64,000 bases of DNA from NCBI GenBank assembly GCA_903895725.1, contig CAITUV010000021.1, positions 103,608 to 167,607 of the forward strand. The letters run 5' to 3'. This document shows, in pieces, positions 9,194-17,167 of the stretch; the stretch's first letter is position 1, and the number at the start of each line of letters is the position of its first letter. The stretch comes from an uncultured Myxococcales bacterium. Lineage in GTDB: Bacteria; Myxococcota_A; UBA9042; CAIXZC01. Made by a program: the position numbers and the translations under genes. The notes beneath the pieces are model-generated. The model did no database searches and had not been told where the DNA came from. It saw nothing but the letters and a program-made list of their open reading frames with translations.

Positions 9194-10333
9194 ATGCGTC
9201 TGGTTTCCATGCTGTCGGTTCTCGCGTTCGCCCTGGCCCTGGGTGGCTGCGGCAAGAAGGAAGAGCAGAAGAAGGCCGAGGAGCCCGCCAAGGTGGCCGA
9301 AGAGCAGGCCAAGAAGGCTGAAGAGGCCAAGAAGGCCGAGGAAGCCAAGAAGGCCGAAGAAGCATTGAAGGCCGAGGAAGCCAAGAAGGCCGAAGAGGCT
9401 GCCAAGGCTGAGGAAGCCAAGAAGGCCGAGGAAGCCAAGAAGGCCGAAGAGGCTGCCAAGGCCGCCGAAGAAGCCAAGAAGGCCGAAGAGGCTGCCAAGG
9501 CCGCAGAAGAAGCCAAGAAGGCCGAGGAAGCCAAGAAGGAAGACCCCGCCGCCAAGGCCGCGGAGGAGCTCCAGCAGCGCCGTGAGCGCATCCAGGAAAT
9601 CTACAAGATGGGGCGCAGCACCAACCCCGAGGACATCGCCAAGCTCGAAGTGCTCATCAAGGGCGATGCCCAGCCCTACGAGAAGGCCACCGCACTTCGC
9701 GCCCTCAGCGCCAACAAGGTGGACACCCTGATCCCGACCCTCAAGACGCTGGCCGAGGACAAGGATCTGGCCGTCAAGAGCGAAGCCGCCATTCTGCTGT
9801 ACCAGTGGGGCGAGAAGGAATTCGCAAAGCCCCTCATGGAGCAGCTCCTCGACCAGGGCGTGGCCATGCGCCGTGCCTTCTTCAAGGGGATCCAGGACGG
9901 CAAGTACACCTATGAGCCCGAGGCCGAGGAGTTCTTCGCCAAGGCCATGGGCGCCAAGCAGGTCCACGTGAAGCTCGATGCCGCACTCGGCATGATGCAC
10001 CTGGGCAAGAACGACGTCGCCGTAGCCGCGTTCAAGGAAGCCCTGGCCGATCAGGACAAGGAGTACGTCCGCCTGACGGCAGTCAGCTACCTGGCATCCG
10101 CCCGGGAGATCCCGGAGGCCAAGGCCCTGCTCGAGCAGGCCGCCAACGACGCCAGCCCGAAGGTCGCCAACCGCGCCAAGCAGATCCTGGGCATCCTCGC
10201 CCCGGAGGCTGCTCCGGCTCCGGCTCCGGCCCCGGCCCCTGCGGAGGGCGCTGCTGCTCCGGCTCCGGCCCCCGCTGAGGGTGCTGCCGCTCCGGCCCCG
10301 GCTCCGGCCGCCGAGCCCGCCCCGGCCCCGTAA
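9194..10333 (+). CDS. Lipoprotein with Lys/Glu/Ala helix and HEAT-like repeats
   Basis: AGGAGG lies 7 nt before the ATG at 9194, while the in-frame ATG at 9188 is too close to it, so 379 residues are assigned. Lipobox LALGGC puts the lipid on Cys19. Residues about 22-125 are almost pure Lys, Glu and Ala (repeats of KKAEEA), predicting a long solvent-exposed helix or coiled coil as in TolA. Residues about 130-335 contain helical HEAT/PBS-like repeats with aspartate-capped turns (VDTLIPTLKTLAEDKDLAVK). The tail is Ala-Pro rich. This looks like a periplasm-spanning tether carrying a protein-binding helical repeat; the partner is unknown. Confidence 0.8.
   Translation: MRLVSMLSVLAFALALGGCGKKEEQKKAEEPAKVAEEQAKKAEEAKKAEEAKKAEEALKAEEAKKAEEAAKAEEAKKAEEAKKAEEAAKAAEEAKKAEEAAKAAEEAKKAEEAKKEDPAAKAAEELQQRRERIQEIYKMGRSTNPEDIAKLEVLIKGDAQPYEKATALRALSANKVDTLIPTLKTLAEDKDLAVKSEAAILLYQWGEKEFAKPLMEQLLDQGVAMRRAFFKGIQDGKYTYEPEAEEFFAKAMGAKQVHVKLDAALGMMHLGKNDVAVAAFKEALADQDKEYVRLTAVSYLASAREIPEAKALLEQAANDASPKVANRAKQILGILAPEAAPAPAPAPAPAEGAAAPAPAPAEGAAAPAPAPAAEPAPAP
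9266..9545 (+). repeat. In-frame repeats coding for KKAEEA units
   Basis: Tandem and imperfect 15-18 bp units of the type GAGGAAGCCAAGAAGGCC fill this stretch inside the lipoprotein gene. Unit number is likely to vary between strains by slippage or recombination. Confidence 0.85.
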
Positions 10334-10392
10334 GCACACTTCTGGTTCGTCCGCAGGGCTTCCCTAAGCACACTTTCGGTTCAACCGCAGGG
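10331..10392. repeat. Two 28-bp direct repeats between convergent genes
   Basis: Copies at 10331-10358 and 10365-10392 both begin TAAGCACACTT and end CCGCAGGG, with four mismatches. The first includes the stop codon of the lipoprotein. They lead directly into a GC-rich hairpin. Confidence 0.75.
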
Positions 10393-10413
10393 CCCCTCCC
10401 GCGGGGTCGGGGC
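10392..10413. terminator. GC-rich hairpin between convergent genes, possible bidirectional terminator
   Basis: Arms GCCCC and GGGGC with an inner CCC/GGG pairing lie between the stops of the lipoprotein (+) and the sigma-54 activator (-). A near-identical 24-bp copy of this segment is at 24971-24994. No U-tract is present. Confidence 0.45.
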
Positions 10414-10433
10414 TGTGTGTTGGGGGGGGGGAT

Positions 10434-11798
10434 CTACTTGAACTTCTTGATCAGGTATTCCAGGGACTTGCGGTGAATGCCGCCTCGACGTGAGGCCTCG
10501 GAGATGTTCCCTCCGCACAGGTCGAGCAGCCGAGTCCAGTACTTCTCTTCGAACGAGGATACCAGGGCATCCTTGGCATCCTTGTAGGGAAGGCTGAGGT
10601 AGTGATCGAAGTCGGGAACCCCCGGCTGCATCACCGGAGGCCGGGTTTGGAGGTCCACGTCCAGCTCCACGCCGTCCGACAGCAGACAGGCCCGCTCGAT
10701 CACGTTGCGCAGCTCCCGAACGTTGCCGGGAAACGCCCACGTGCACAGCCGCGACAGCTCGGAGTGCGGCAGCGTGTACCGCTTCTTGTCCCGCCGGGAG
10801 AACTGGTCGAGGAAATGATCCGCCAGCAGCGGAATGTCCTCGGGCCTCTCCCGCAACGGTGGAATGCGCAGCTTGACGACCGCCAGGCGGTAGTACAGAT
10901 CCTCACGGAAGTTTCCCTGGGCCACTTCTTCCTTGAGGTTGCGGTTGGTCGCGGCCACGATCCGGACGTCCACTTCCCGAGAGCTGTCCGAGCCGACCGC
11001 CTTGACCTCCCGGCGCTCGATGAGCCGCAGCAGCTTGCCCTGGAGCGCGAGCGGCAGCTCGCCCAGCTCGTCCATGAAGACCGTACCGCCGGCCGCAGAC
11101 TCGATGATCCCCTTGCGGGCCGCGACTGCCCCTGTGAACGCCCCCTTCACGTGGCCGAAGAGCTCGCTTTCGATGATCGACTCGGGTATGGCCGAGCAGT
11201 CGACGATCTCGAACGGCCCCTTGCCCCGTGGAGACAGGTCGTGGAGCGCTCGGGCGGTCAGCTCCTTGCCCGTGCCGCTCTCCCCTTCGACGAGCACGGT
11301 GGCATCGGTCCGCGCGATACGCTGGATCATGGCGAAAAGATGCCGCATCTGCGGCGAGGCACCGACCAGCTCCCCCAGGCGGCTGCCGGTAGTCAGCTCG
11401 AGATCGACCCGCTCCCGCCCCTCCTTGTACTTGAGCTGCGTGTTGCCGGCCGTGATGCGGCAGGACGGCGGCAACCAGGCATCCGCCACGGCAAGGGAAT
11501 CGACCAGGATGCCGTTCTTGCTGCCGAGATCCCGGATGCGGTTTCCCCGCTCGGTGGCTTCGATCCGGAAGTGCTGCCGGGACACCGTATCGTCCGAGAG
11601 CACCAGGTCATTGTCCGGCGAGCTCCCTGCCCGAAGCATGATCCCGTCCCGGGAGATCCGGGTACCCTTGTCCGGCCCCCGCACGACCTCGAGCTCGAAG
11701 GAGGGGGCGGACAGGCGCTCCACCTCCGAAGCAAGGAACACGGTCCGGGTTCCGCCTTCTCCCCCGTCTACTGGCCCGCTGTGATCGTGTCCGTCCAT
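10434..11798 (-). CDS. FHA-domain sigma-54-dependent transcriptional activator
   Basis: The 454-residue protein has an N-terminal forkhead-associated (phospho-Thr-binding) domain (about 35-125, with DNDLVLSDDTVSRQHF), a sigma-54 AAA+ domain (about 140-375) with Walker A GESGTGKE and the sigma-54 contact motif GAFTGA, and a C-terminal Fis-type helix-turn-helix ending SLEYLIKKFK. It replaces the usual receiver domain with FHA, so its input is probably a phosphorylated protein. Its ATG lies inside the 3' end of the upstream kinase gene (31-bp overlap), so the kinase is the natural candidate for its signal. A matching pair of -24/-12 promoters was not found in the window. Confidence 0.93.
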   Translation of the reverse strand: MDGHDHSGPVDGGEGGTRTVFLASEVERLSAPSFELEVVRGPDKGTRISRDGIMLRAGSSPDNDLVLSDDTVSRQHFRIEATERGNRIRDLGSKNGILVDSLAVADAWLPPSCRITAGNTQLKYKEGRERVDLELTTGSRLGELVGASPQMRHLFAMIQRIARTDATVLVEGESGTGKELTARALHDLSPRGKGPFEIVDCSAIPESIIESELFGHVKGAFTGAVAARKGIIESAAGGTVFMDELGELPLALQGKLLRLIERREVKAVGSDSSREVDVRIVAATNRNLKEEVAQGNFREDLYYRLAVVKLRIPPLRERPEDIPLLADHFLDQFSRRDKKRYTLPHSELSRLCTWAFPGNVRELRNVIERACLLSDGVELDVDLQTRPPVMQPGVPDFDHYLSLPYKDAKDALVSSFEEKYWTRLLDLCGGNISEASRRGGIHRKSLEYLIKKFK

Positions 11799-14101
11799 TC
11801 TTTGTCCTTCTCGATGGTGAAGTCCCGCTTCGTGACCTTGTCCTCGGCGCGCACAAGGAGCTTGTGAGGCCCCGCCGGCAGCTCGAGGGCGATGATATTC
11901 AACCCCTGCTCCGGCTGCCGGGCGATGCCGTCCACCAGGACCTCTGCGGAGGCCGGGAAATAGCGCAGCCGGAACCGCCCCGTCTCGAGGTGCTGTAGCT
12001 GCTTGCCCAGGATGCGCGGCGATGGATGCGAAAGCTCGAACTCCTGCGTCACGTACCCGTCCCGCTCGATTCGGACGCGCCTCGGCTTCTCGCCGGAGAC
12101 ACAGGTGATGCGCTGGGGCTGGTTGCCCTCCAGCTTGTCGTCGACGTACACCAGAGCGTCGGCAGGAACCACGGTCAAGCGAGTAATCGAGCGGTTCGCT
12201 GCGGCTTCGACGCCGGTTTGCCCGCCCGTCTGTCCGCCCGTCTGTTCCCCGGACTGCCCGCTGCTGCCGCCAGCGTTCTGTCCCCCAGCCTGCCCGCCAG
12301 TTTGCCCGCCAGTTTGCCCGCCAGTTTGCCCGCCAGCTTGCCCGCCAGCTTGCCCGCCAGTTTGCCCGCCAGCTTGCCCGCCAGTTTGCCCGCTGTTCTG
12401 CACCCCGGACTGCCCGCTGCTGCCGCCAGCGTTCTGTCCGCCCGTCTGTCCCCCAGCCTGCCCGCCGGCTTGCCCGCCAGTTTGCCCGCCGGTTTGCCCG
12501 CTGTTCTGCACCCCGGACTGCCCACTGCTGGCGCCAGCGCTCTGTCCCCCGGCCTGCCCGCCGGTTTGCCCGCTGTTCTGCGCCCCGGACTGCCCACTGC
12601 TGGCGCCAGCGCTCTGTCCCCCCCCGGCCTGCCCGCCGTTCTGCGCCCCGGCCTGTCCGCCCGTCTGTCCGCCGGTCCCGGCCTGTTTCGGGTCACCGGT
12701 TTGCCCACCAGCCATTGCGCCAGCCCGTCCGGCGGTCCCGGCCGATTCCAGCCCGCCAGCCTGCCCATCAGCACTGACAGTGTTCTGCCCACCGGCCTGG
12801 GCGTCCGCTGGCCCGAGGGGGGGGCCCGGGGGGGGCCGTCCTATGTCTTCTATCTGTCCTATTTGTCCTATTTGTCCTATTTCTCTCCCCCCCCCCCCGC
12901 CCAACAGCAGGTGGAAGGCAAAGTAATCCGCAGCAACCAGCCCGCCCAACAGCAGCCCGGCGACCGCTGCAATCAGGGCCGTGGAGCGCCGTTTGCGCAC
13001 CGCTGCCCTGGGCGGAGGGGTCACCACGACGCTTCGCGTGCGGTCCGCCTGCGGCTCCCGCCGCAGCCGGAGCGGTGCCGCGGGGAGGCCGGCCTGGAGG
13101 TCGTACGGGTCGAGCGGAGAGGCATCGAGAACCTGGGCTCGGGCCTCCTCGTCGGGGGTCATGTCGGCCAGCGAGCGTCGTTTGCTCCCGTAAAGCATGT
13201 TGAGGGTGTCCGCCACATCCCCTTCGGTGACGACCCAGCCCTGCTGCTGCATGAGCTGCCCCAGCGCCCGCTCCAGCGCGGTTCCGTTGGCATAGCGCCT
13301 CTCGGGGTCACGCTGAAGGCAATTGTGGACCACATCGGCAAGCCCGGGCGGCAGGTCGGGCCGGACGTCCCGGATCGGTGCAAAGCGGGTCTCCTTGACC
13401 CGGACCAGCACCTGCATGTCTGAATCCCCGCCGAACGGTCGCTTGCCGGAGAGGAGCTCGTACGCCAGGATTCCGAAGGAGAATACGTCGCTGCGCTGGT
13501 CGAGCGGTCCCCCCTCGGCCTGTTCGGGTGACATGTAGGGGAACTTGCCCTGGAGCACTCCGGTCATCGTGTGCCGGCTCAGTCGCTGGCTGGCCTTGGC
13601 GATGCCGAAGTCGCCGAGCTTGACGGCCCCTTCCCACGAGACGAAGACATTGGCCGGGCTGATGTCGCGGTGAACGATGTCGAGCGGTTCGCCCTTGTTG
13701 CTCTTCTTGTCGTGAGCGTATCCGAGGCCTCGGGATACCTGCCACAGGATGTGCACCGCAATGGGTAGTGGCAGGACGAAACGGCTCTCCGCACAGGTGG
13801 CCAGCACGTCCCGGAGATCCACGCCGTCGACGAACTCCATGGCGATGAAGTAGTCGGGCCCCAGCCGCCCCAGGTCCAGGATCTGGACGATGTTGCCGTG
13901 TTGGAGGCGGGCGGCCAGCAACCCCTCGTCCACCAGTCGGCGGATGAACTCCGGCTCGCTGGCGTAAACCGGGAGGATCTTCTTGATGATGACCTTCCGC
14001 TCGAAGCCGGCCTCGCCCTGCACCTCGCCAAGGAAGATCTCGGCCATTCCGCCGATGGCGATGCGTCGGATCAGTCTGTACCGGCCTACGCTTACTGCCA
14101 A
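11768..14101 (-). CDS. Ser/Thr protein kinase with Gly-Gln repeat linker and PEGA domains
   Basis: The kinase domain fills about residues 5-275: glycine loop IAIGGMAEIFLGE, catalytic HRDISPANV (a Ser replaces the usual Lys, as in many myxobacterial Pkn kinases), DFGIAKA and SPEQAEGG. A membrane helix follows near residue 370, then a G12 tract, GQIGQIGQI and about 160 residues of GGQA/GGQT/SSGQSG repeats. Two PEGA-type beta domains end the protein outside the membrane. The start is TTG at 14101, preceded by GGAG and 19 bp after the flippase stop; a longer frame to 14221 would overlap the flippase. The next gene, the FHA activator, overlaps its end. Confidence 0.9.
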   Translation of the reverse strand: MAVSVGRYRLIRRIAIGGMAEIFLGEVQGEAGFERKVIIKKILPVYASEPEFIRRLVDEGLLAARLQHGNIVQILDLGRLGPDYFIAMEFVDGVDLRDVLATCAESRFVLPLPIAVHILWQVSRGLGYAHDKKSNKGEPLDIVHRDISPANVFVSWEGAVKLGDFGIAKASQRLSRHTMTGVLQGKFPYMSPEQAEGGPLDQRSDVFSFGILAYELLSGKRPFGGDSDMQVLVRVKETRFAPIRDVRPDLPPGLADVVHNCLQRDPERRYANGTALERALGQLMQQQGWVVTEGDVADTLNMLYGSKRRSLADMTPDEEARAQVLDASPLDPYDLQAGLPAAPLRLRREPQADRTRSVVVTPPPRAAVRKRRSTALIAAVAGLLLGGLVAADYFAFHLLLGGGGGREIGQIGQIGQIEDIGRPPPGPPLGPADAQAGGQNTVSADGQAGGLESAGTAGRAGAMAGGQTGDPKQAGTGGQTGGQAGAQNGGQAGGGQSAGASSGQSGAQNSGQTGGQAGGQSAGASSGQSGVQNSGQTGGQTGGQAGGQAGGQTGGQNAGGSSGQSGVQNSGQTGGQAGGQTGGQAGGQAGGQTGGQTGGQTGGQAGGQNAGGSSGQSGEQTGGQTGGQTGVEAAANRSITRLTVVPADALVYVDDKLEGNQPQRITCVSGEKPRRVRIERDGYVTQEFELSHPSPRILGKQLQHLETGRFRLRYFPASAEVLVDGIARQPEQGLNIIALELPAGPHKLLVRAEDKVTKRDFTIEKDKEWTDTITAGQ
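12210..12720 (-). repeat. 12-bp tandem repeats coding for GGQ units
   Basis: On the + strand the unit reads TTGCCCGCCAGT and variants, repeated with interruptions by a longer SSGQSG block. It encodes the flexible linker of the kinase. The pattern is a coding minisatellite, not a CRISPR array: there are no spacers. Confidence 0.85.
12842..12898. repeat. 9-bp microsatellite followed by a C12 tract inside the kinase gene
   Basis: Five 9-bp units at 12842-12886 (core TATTTGTCC) run straight into twelve C residues at 12887-12898. The kinase reads them as GQIGQIGQI and a glycine run. The same 9-bp unit recurs at 49661-49705 in an unrelated gene. Confidence 0.85.
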
Positions 14102-14120
14102 TCCCCGCTCCAAACCCCGC

Positions 14121-15614
14121 TCAGGCCCCTCGCCTCCTGGCCAGGATCCCCTTGATCTCCGCCAGGCGGAACTCGCCGAGTGCCAGCAGCAGGCCGCAGT
14201 ATAGCACGAATCCGAGCCCAAGCCGCAAGAGAAGCCAGACGGGGCCGCCCGGGTGAGGGATCAGGAAGTGGATCCCCACGACCGCCCCCGCAGCCAGGAA
14301 CGTCCTGACAAGAGTCGCCAATGAGAGGAACGTGCCGAACAGATGCCGGCACATGAGCCCCGCTGCGACGAATCCGCCGAACATGGCGATGCTGCTGGCC
14401 ACGGCGGCCCCCTCCCCGCCAAATCGGGGGATGGCCAGGGCGTTGAGCGCCGTCGACACAACCAGCATGCCTGCAAACAGCACCATGGACCACGTCGGCT
14501 TGCCGCTGGCCGTGAAGATGTTGGCGTTGATCATCACGCTGGCGAAGAAGAGGTAGCCGACGCACAGGATGGCGAAGGTCCTGGCCCCGGAGGCGTAGAC
14601 CTTAGGGAAGAAGGAGAGCGACATCAGGGTCTGGGCATCGCTGGCAATCACGGCAACCAGCCCGACGAGCACGGCAGTGACAAGACGGTTGGTCCTGGCC
14701 ACGTAGTCCCGGGCCCGCTGGTGGTCGTTGGCGAACGTGGCTCCGGACACCAGCGGGAACACGACGAACGCCACCGAGATCGTGGCCACGTACGGAAGCT
14801 GCCCCAACTGCAGCGCCAGACCGTAGATGCCCGTCTGGCTCTCCGGCGTGCCAAGCTCCGGCGGTGCCATTGCCATGAGGAGCTGGAGGTCTACCTGGAG
14901 CAGGCCGTTCAGGAAGAACGCGTACAGCAGCGTCTTCCACTCGAACGACAGCAGGGATCTCCACGAGACGGCCTCGCCTGCGGGCAGCTTTCCCAGCACG
15001 GCGGTCGCCAGCACCAGCAGAATGACGGCCGTTGCCAGGAACCCGCCGATGGCCCCTCCGATCGCCATGCCCGCCGCCACGAGCCCGATGGTCAGGGCCA
15101 CCTTGAGCGTGGCGAACAGGATGTCCATGGTCGCCTGGTGCCGGAACCGCTTGAGCCCGTTCATGCAGCCGATGACCACGGCATAAAACGAGTACAGCAG
15201 CACGATCGGCGATGCCAACCGCAGGTAGAAGGCCAGGTCGGGCTGCCGGTAGAAGTGGATCGCGATGAAATCCGCCCCGAGAAACAGCGCCAGCGTCAGA
15301 CCGCCGCCGATGATCGCCTGGAGCTTCAGCGCCTGCCACTTGACCGAGCGGACCCGGTCCTCTCGCTCCGAGACGAACTTGGAGACCGCCTGCAGCGCCC
15401 CGCCGATGAGCACCATGTTGAGGAGGTTGATGAGCCCCACCACCACCCGGTACTCTCCGTAGACCTCCCCGGTGGTATCGCCCGACAGCTTCTCGAACAG
15501 CTTGGGAAGGAAGATCACCAGCAGGAAGCCGGTGGCCATGAAGTAGAGCTTGGCCAGGGTCAGCCAGAAGACGCCGCTGCCGGCCTGCCGGGCCGTGTTC
15601 GGGGATGTGCTCAA
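14121..15614 (-). CDS. Polysaccharide flippase (Wzx/MurJ-like, MOP superfamily)
   Basis: A 497-residue integral membrane protein with about 14 hydrophobic helices. The N-terminus (ARQAGSGVFWLTLAKLYFMA) and conserved FVSEREDR after the third helix match polysaccharide-biosynthesis flippases that move lipid-linked glycans across the inner membrane. The start is a TTG at 15614 with AGGAG six nt upstream. It follows the GH113-like lipoprotein by 70 bp and precedes the kinase by 19 bp. The glycan cannot be named; there is no adjacent polymerase or full glycosyltransferase set. Confidence 0.85.
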   Translation of the reverse strand: MSTSPNTARQAGSGVFWLTLAKLYFMATGFLLVIFLPKLFEKLSGDTTGEVYGEYRVVVGLINLLNMVLIGGALQAVSKFVSEREDRVRSVKWQALKLQAIIGGGLTLALFLGADFIAIHFYRQPDLAFYLRLASPIVLLYSFYAVVIGCMNGLKRFRHQATMDILFATLKVALTIGLVAAGMAIGGAIGGFLATAVILLVLATAVLGKLPAGEAVSWRSLLSFEWKTLLYAFFLNGLLQVDLQLLMAMAPPELGTPESQTGIYGLALQLGQLPYVATISVAFVVFPLVSGATFANDHQRARDYVARTNRLVTAVLVGLVAVIASDAQTLMSLSFFPKVYASGARTFAILCVGYLFFASVMINANIFTASGKPTWSMVLFAGMLVVSTALNALAIPRFGGEGAAVASSIAMFGGFVAAGLMCRHLFGTFLSLATLVRTFLAAGAVVGIHFLIPHPGGPVWLLLRLGLGFVLYCGLLLALGEFRLAEIKGILARRRGA

Positions 15615-15684
15615 GGAATGCTCCTGTGGGGTGCAGCCCGGCCGAACGTGCCGGGAAGTTGCGGGCGGTTCGACATGGTGATGC

Positions 15685-17115
15685 CTACCGGGCTCGGGTC
15701 CATGCCTGGCGGATCACGCTCTCGGTGACCTTGTCCAGGGGCGAATAGTCGGTCAGCTTCTCGCCCGGAGCCGTGGTCTCCCAGATGAGCAGCCCGGAGA
15801 AGAGCTGCCGGCGGCTCTCGGGGAATGCCTTGAGCAGGGCCTTGAAAGACTCGACCTGGCACAGCTCGTCGGGCCGGATCTGGCGCAGGTAGTCGGCCGG
15901 CTCCGTGGCGCACCCTTCGATGGCACGGTATCCCGCCTCGACCAGCAGGATTCTCTGCTGGGCCGACTCGGCATAACGCTCGAGCACGCTGATCTGCTTG
16001 GCCCAGGCCGGATCCAGCTCCATGGCGGTCGGGTGCGGGTCCGACGTCAGCGAATACCACGCAGTCAAGCCGATCTGGTCGCAACACGAGTTCCAGAAGT
16101 CGGCATCGAGAACCGGCAGCTCGACCCGGTCGGCCCCGTACGTGATCGGGCCGAAAAAGTGGGAGTGAAGCTCGAGGAAGATGCTCAGCCAGCGGTTCCG
16201 GTCCTCCTCGGTGCGGGTCAGCGAGACCATCTCGGTGGCCGGGATGAAGAAGGCCACATCGTTGTCCTGTGCCATCTGCGCATAGAACACGGCAAACTCG
16301 CGGTACGCATCGAAGAAGGTCTTGTGGTCGGGAGGCGCAAGCTCACCCCGCCAGCCGTTTTCGGGCGGGTCGACGTGAAGATTCCACCCCACTTCGAGCC
16401 CCAGACGCCGCGCCGCCTGCGTCGCCTGCATCAGGCAGAAGTCACGCGGGCTGTAGTCGACCGGGTAGATGCTCTTGGAATCGGTCTCGAACACCATCAC
16501 GAACTGGACCGCATTGGCCCCCATGGCCTGGATGCGCTTGAGAATCGGGAGCAGCCCGGGATCGCAGTACCCGCCCGACGTGTAGCTCGTCAGGCTCACC
16601 CCCTGCGTCCATTCCGGCTGAGGGGCACTGGAGAAATTCTCGACGCGGATGTCCCAGAATCCCGTGTTGTCCTGGTACAGAGGTAGCTTGTCCTCGCCAT
16701 AAGTGATTTCTTCTCCTTCCGGGACATAGAACACCAGCTCTTCCGCCTGATCGACCGTCAGCACCGTCCCGTCACGCACAGCTACCGGTTGCCCCTGGAC
16801 CATCACCTGCAGTCCCCACGCCTCCTCCCCGGGAAGGTCGGATCCGCGAGGGGGAGTGCAGCGACGATCCCCCTGGAGACACACCTTGCCTCCGACGTGC
16901 CGGAACAGGTAGTACCGTTCCGGGAGCAGCTCCAATCCCGTCTTGAGGAATGGCTCCGATGCCTGGATCCGGAACGTCCCCACTTCCGCCAGGGGAACAC
17001 GCTCCGGAGTCCTGCTGCAGGCCCACACCCCCGCCAGGAGGAGGAGAATCGGCACCATCGCTGCCCTGTCGAACCGAACGCCCGCCACGATGCCTTTCCT
17101 GGGAATGCCCCTCAT
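15685..17115 (-). CDS. Lipoprotein with GH113-like TIM-barrel glycosidase domain
   Basis: The ATG at 17115 has GGAGG just upstream and gives 476 residues. A signal peptide ends in GVWAC (Cys33). From about residue 130 the protein looks like a GTA/GH113-type TIM barrel: GGYCDPGLLPILKRIQAMGA, WNLHVDPP, FIPATEM, ITYGAD, LIWETTAPGEKLTDYSPLDK. GH113 enzymes are beta-mannanases; E in PATEM and E in LIWET sit where acid/base and nucleophile residues are expected, but substrate is inferred. The protein is probably attached to the outer membrane. A strong promoter lies directly upstream. Confidence 0.72.
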   Translation of the reverse strand: MRGIPRKGIVAGVRFDRAAMVPILLLLAGVWACSRTPERVPLAEVGTFRIQASEPFLKTGLELLPERYYLFRHVGGKVCLQGDRRCTPPRGSDLPGEEAWGLQVMVQGQPVAVRDGTVLTVDQAEELVFYVPEGEEITYGEDKLPLYQDNTGFWDIRVENFSSAPQPEWTQGVSLTSYTSGGYCDPGLLPILKRIQAMGANAVQFVMVFETDSKSIYPVDYSPRDFCLMQATQAARRLGLEVGWNLHVDPPENGWRGELAPPDHKTFFDAYREFAVFYAQMAQDNDVAFFIPATEMVSLTRTEEDRNRWLSIFLELHSHFFGPITYGADRVELPVLDADFWNSCCDQIGLTAWYSLTSDPHPTAMELDPAWAKQISVLERYAESAQQRILLVEAGYRAIEGCATEPADYLRQIRPDELCQVESFKALLKAFPESRRQLFSGLLIWETTAPGEKLTDYSPLDKVTESVIRQAWTRAR

Positions 17116-17136
17116 GCCCCCCTCCGTCGTGCCCGG

Positions 17137-17165
17137 ATTATAGAGTACAACGCGCACCCCGGCAA
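17137..17165 (-). promoter_or_regulatory. Strong sigma-70-type promoter for the GH113-like gene
   Basis: On the minus strand TTGCCG, 17 bp and a perfect TATAAT are followed about 22 bp later by the ATG at 17115. It occupies nearly all of the gap to the upstream M48 protease gene, so it probably starts the run GH113-like lipoprotein, flippase, kinase and activator. Confidence 0.65.
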
Positions 17166-17167
17166 TT

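Noticed and set aside
12210..12720. Dense tandem repeats that might suggest a CRISPR array
   Set aside because: Units are 12 bp, contiguous and in frame with the kinase, without unique spacers or cas genes.
14102..14221. Longer N-terminus for the PEGA kinase
   Set aside because: It would overlap the flippase gene by about 100 bp and adds residues unlike a kinase N-terminus; TTG 14101 has a ribosome site.
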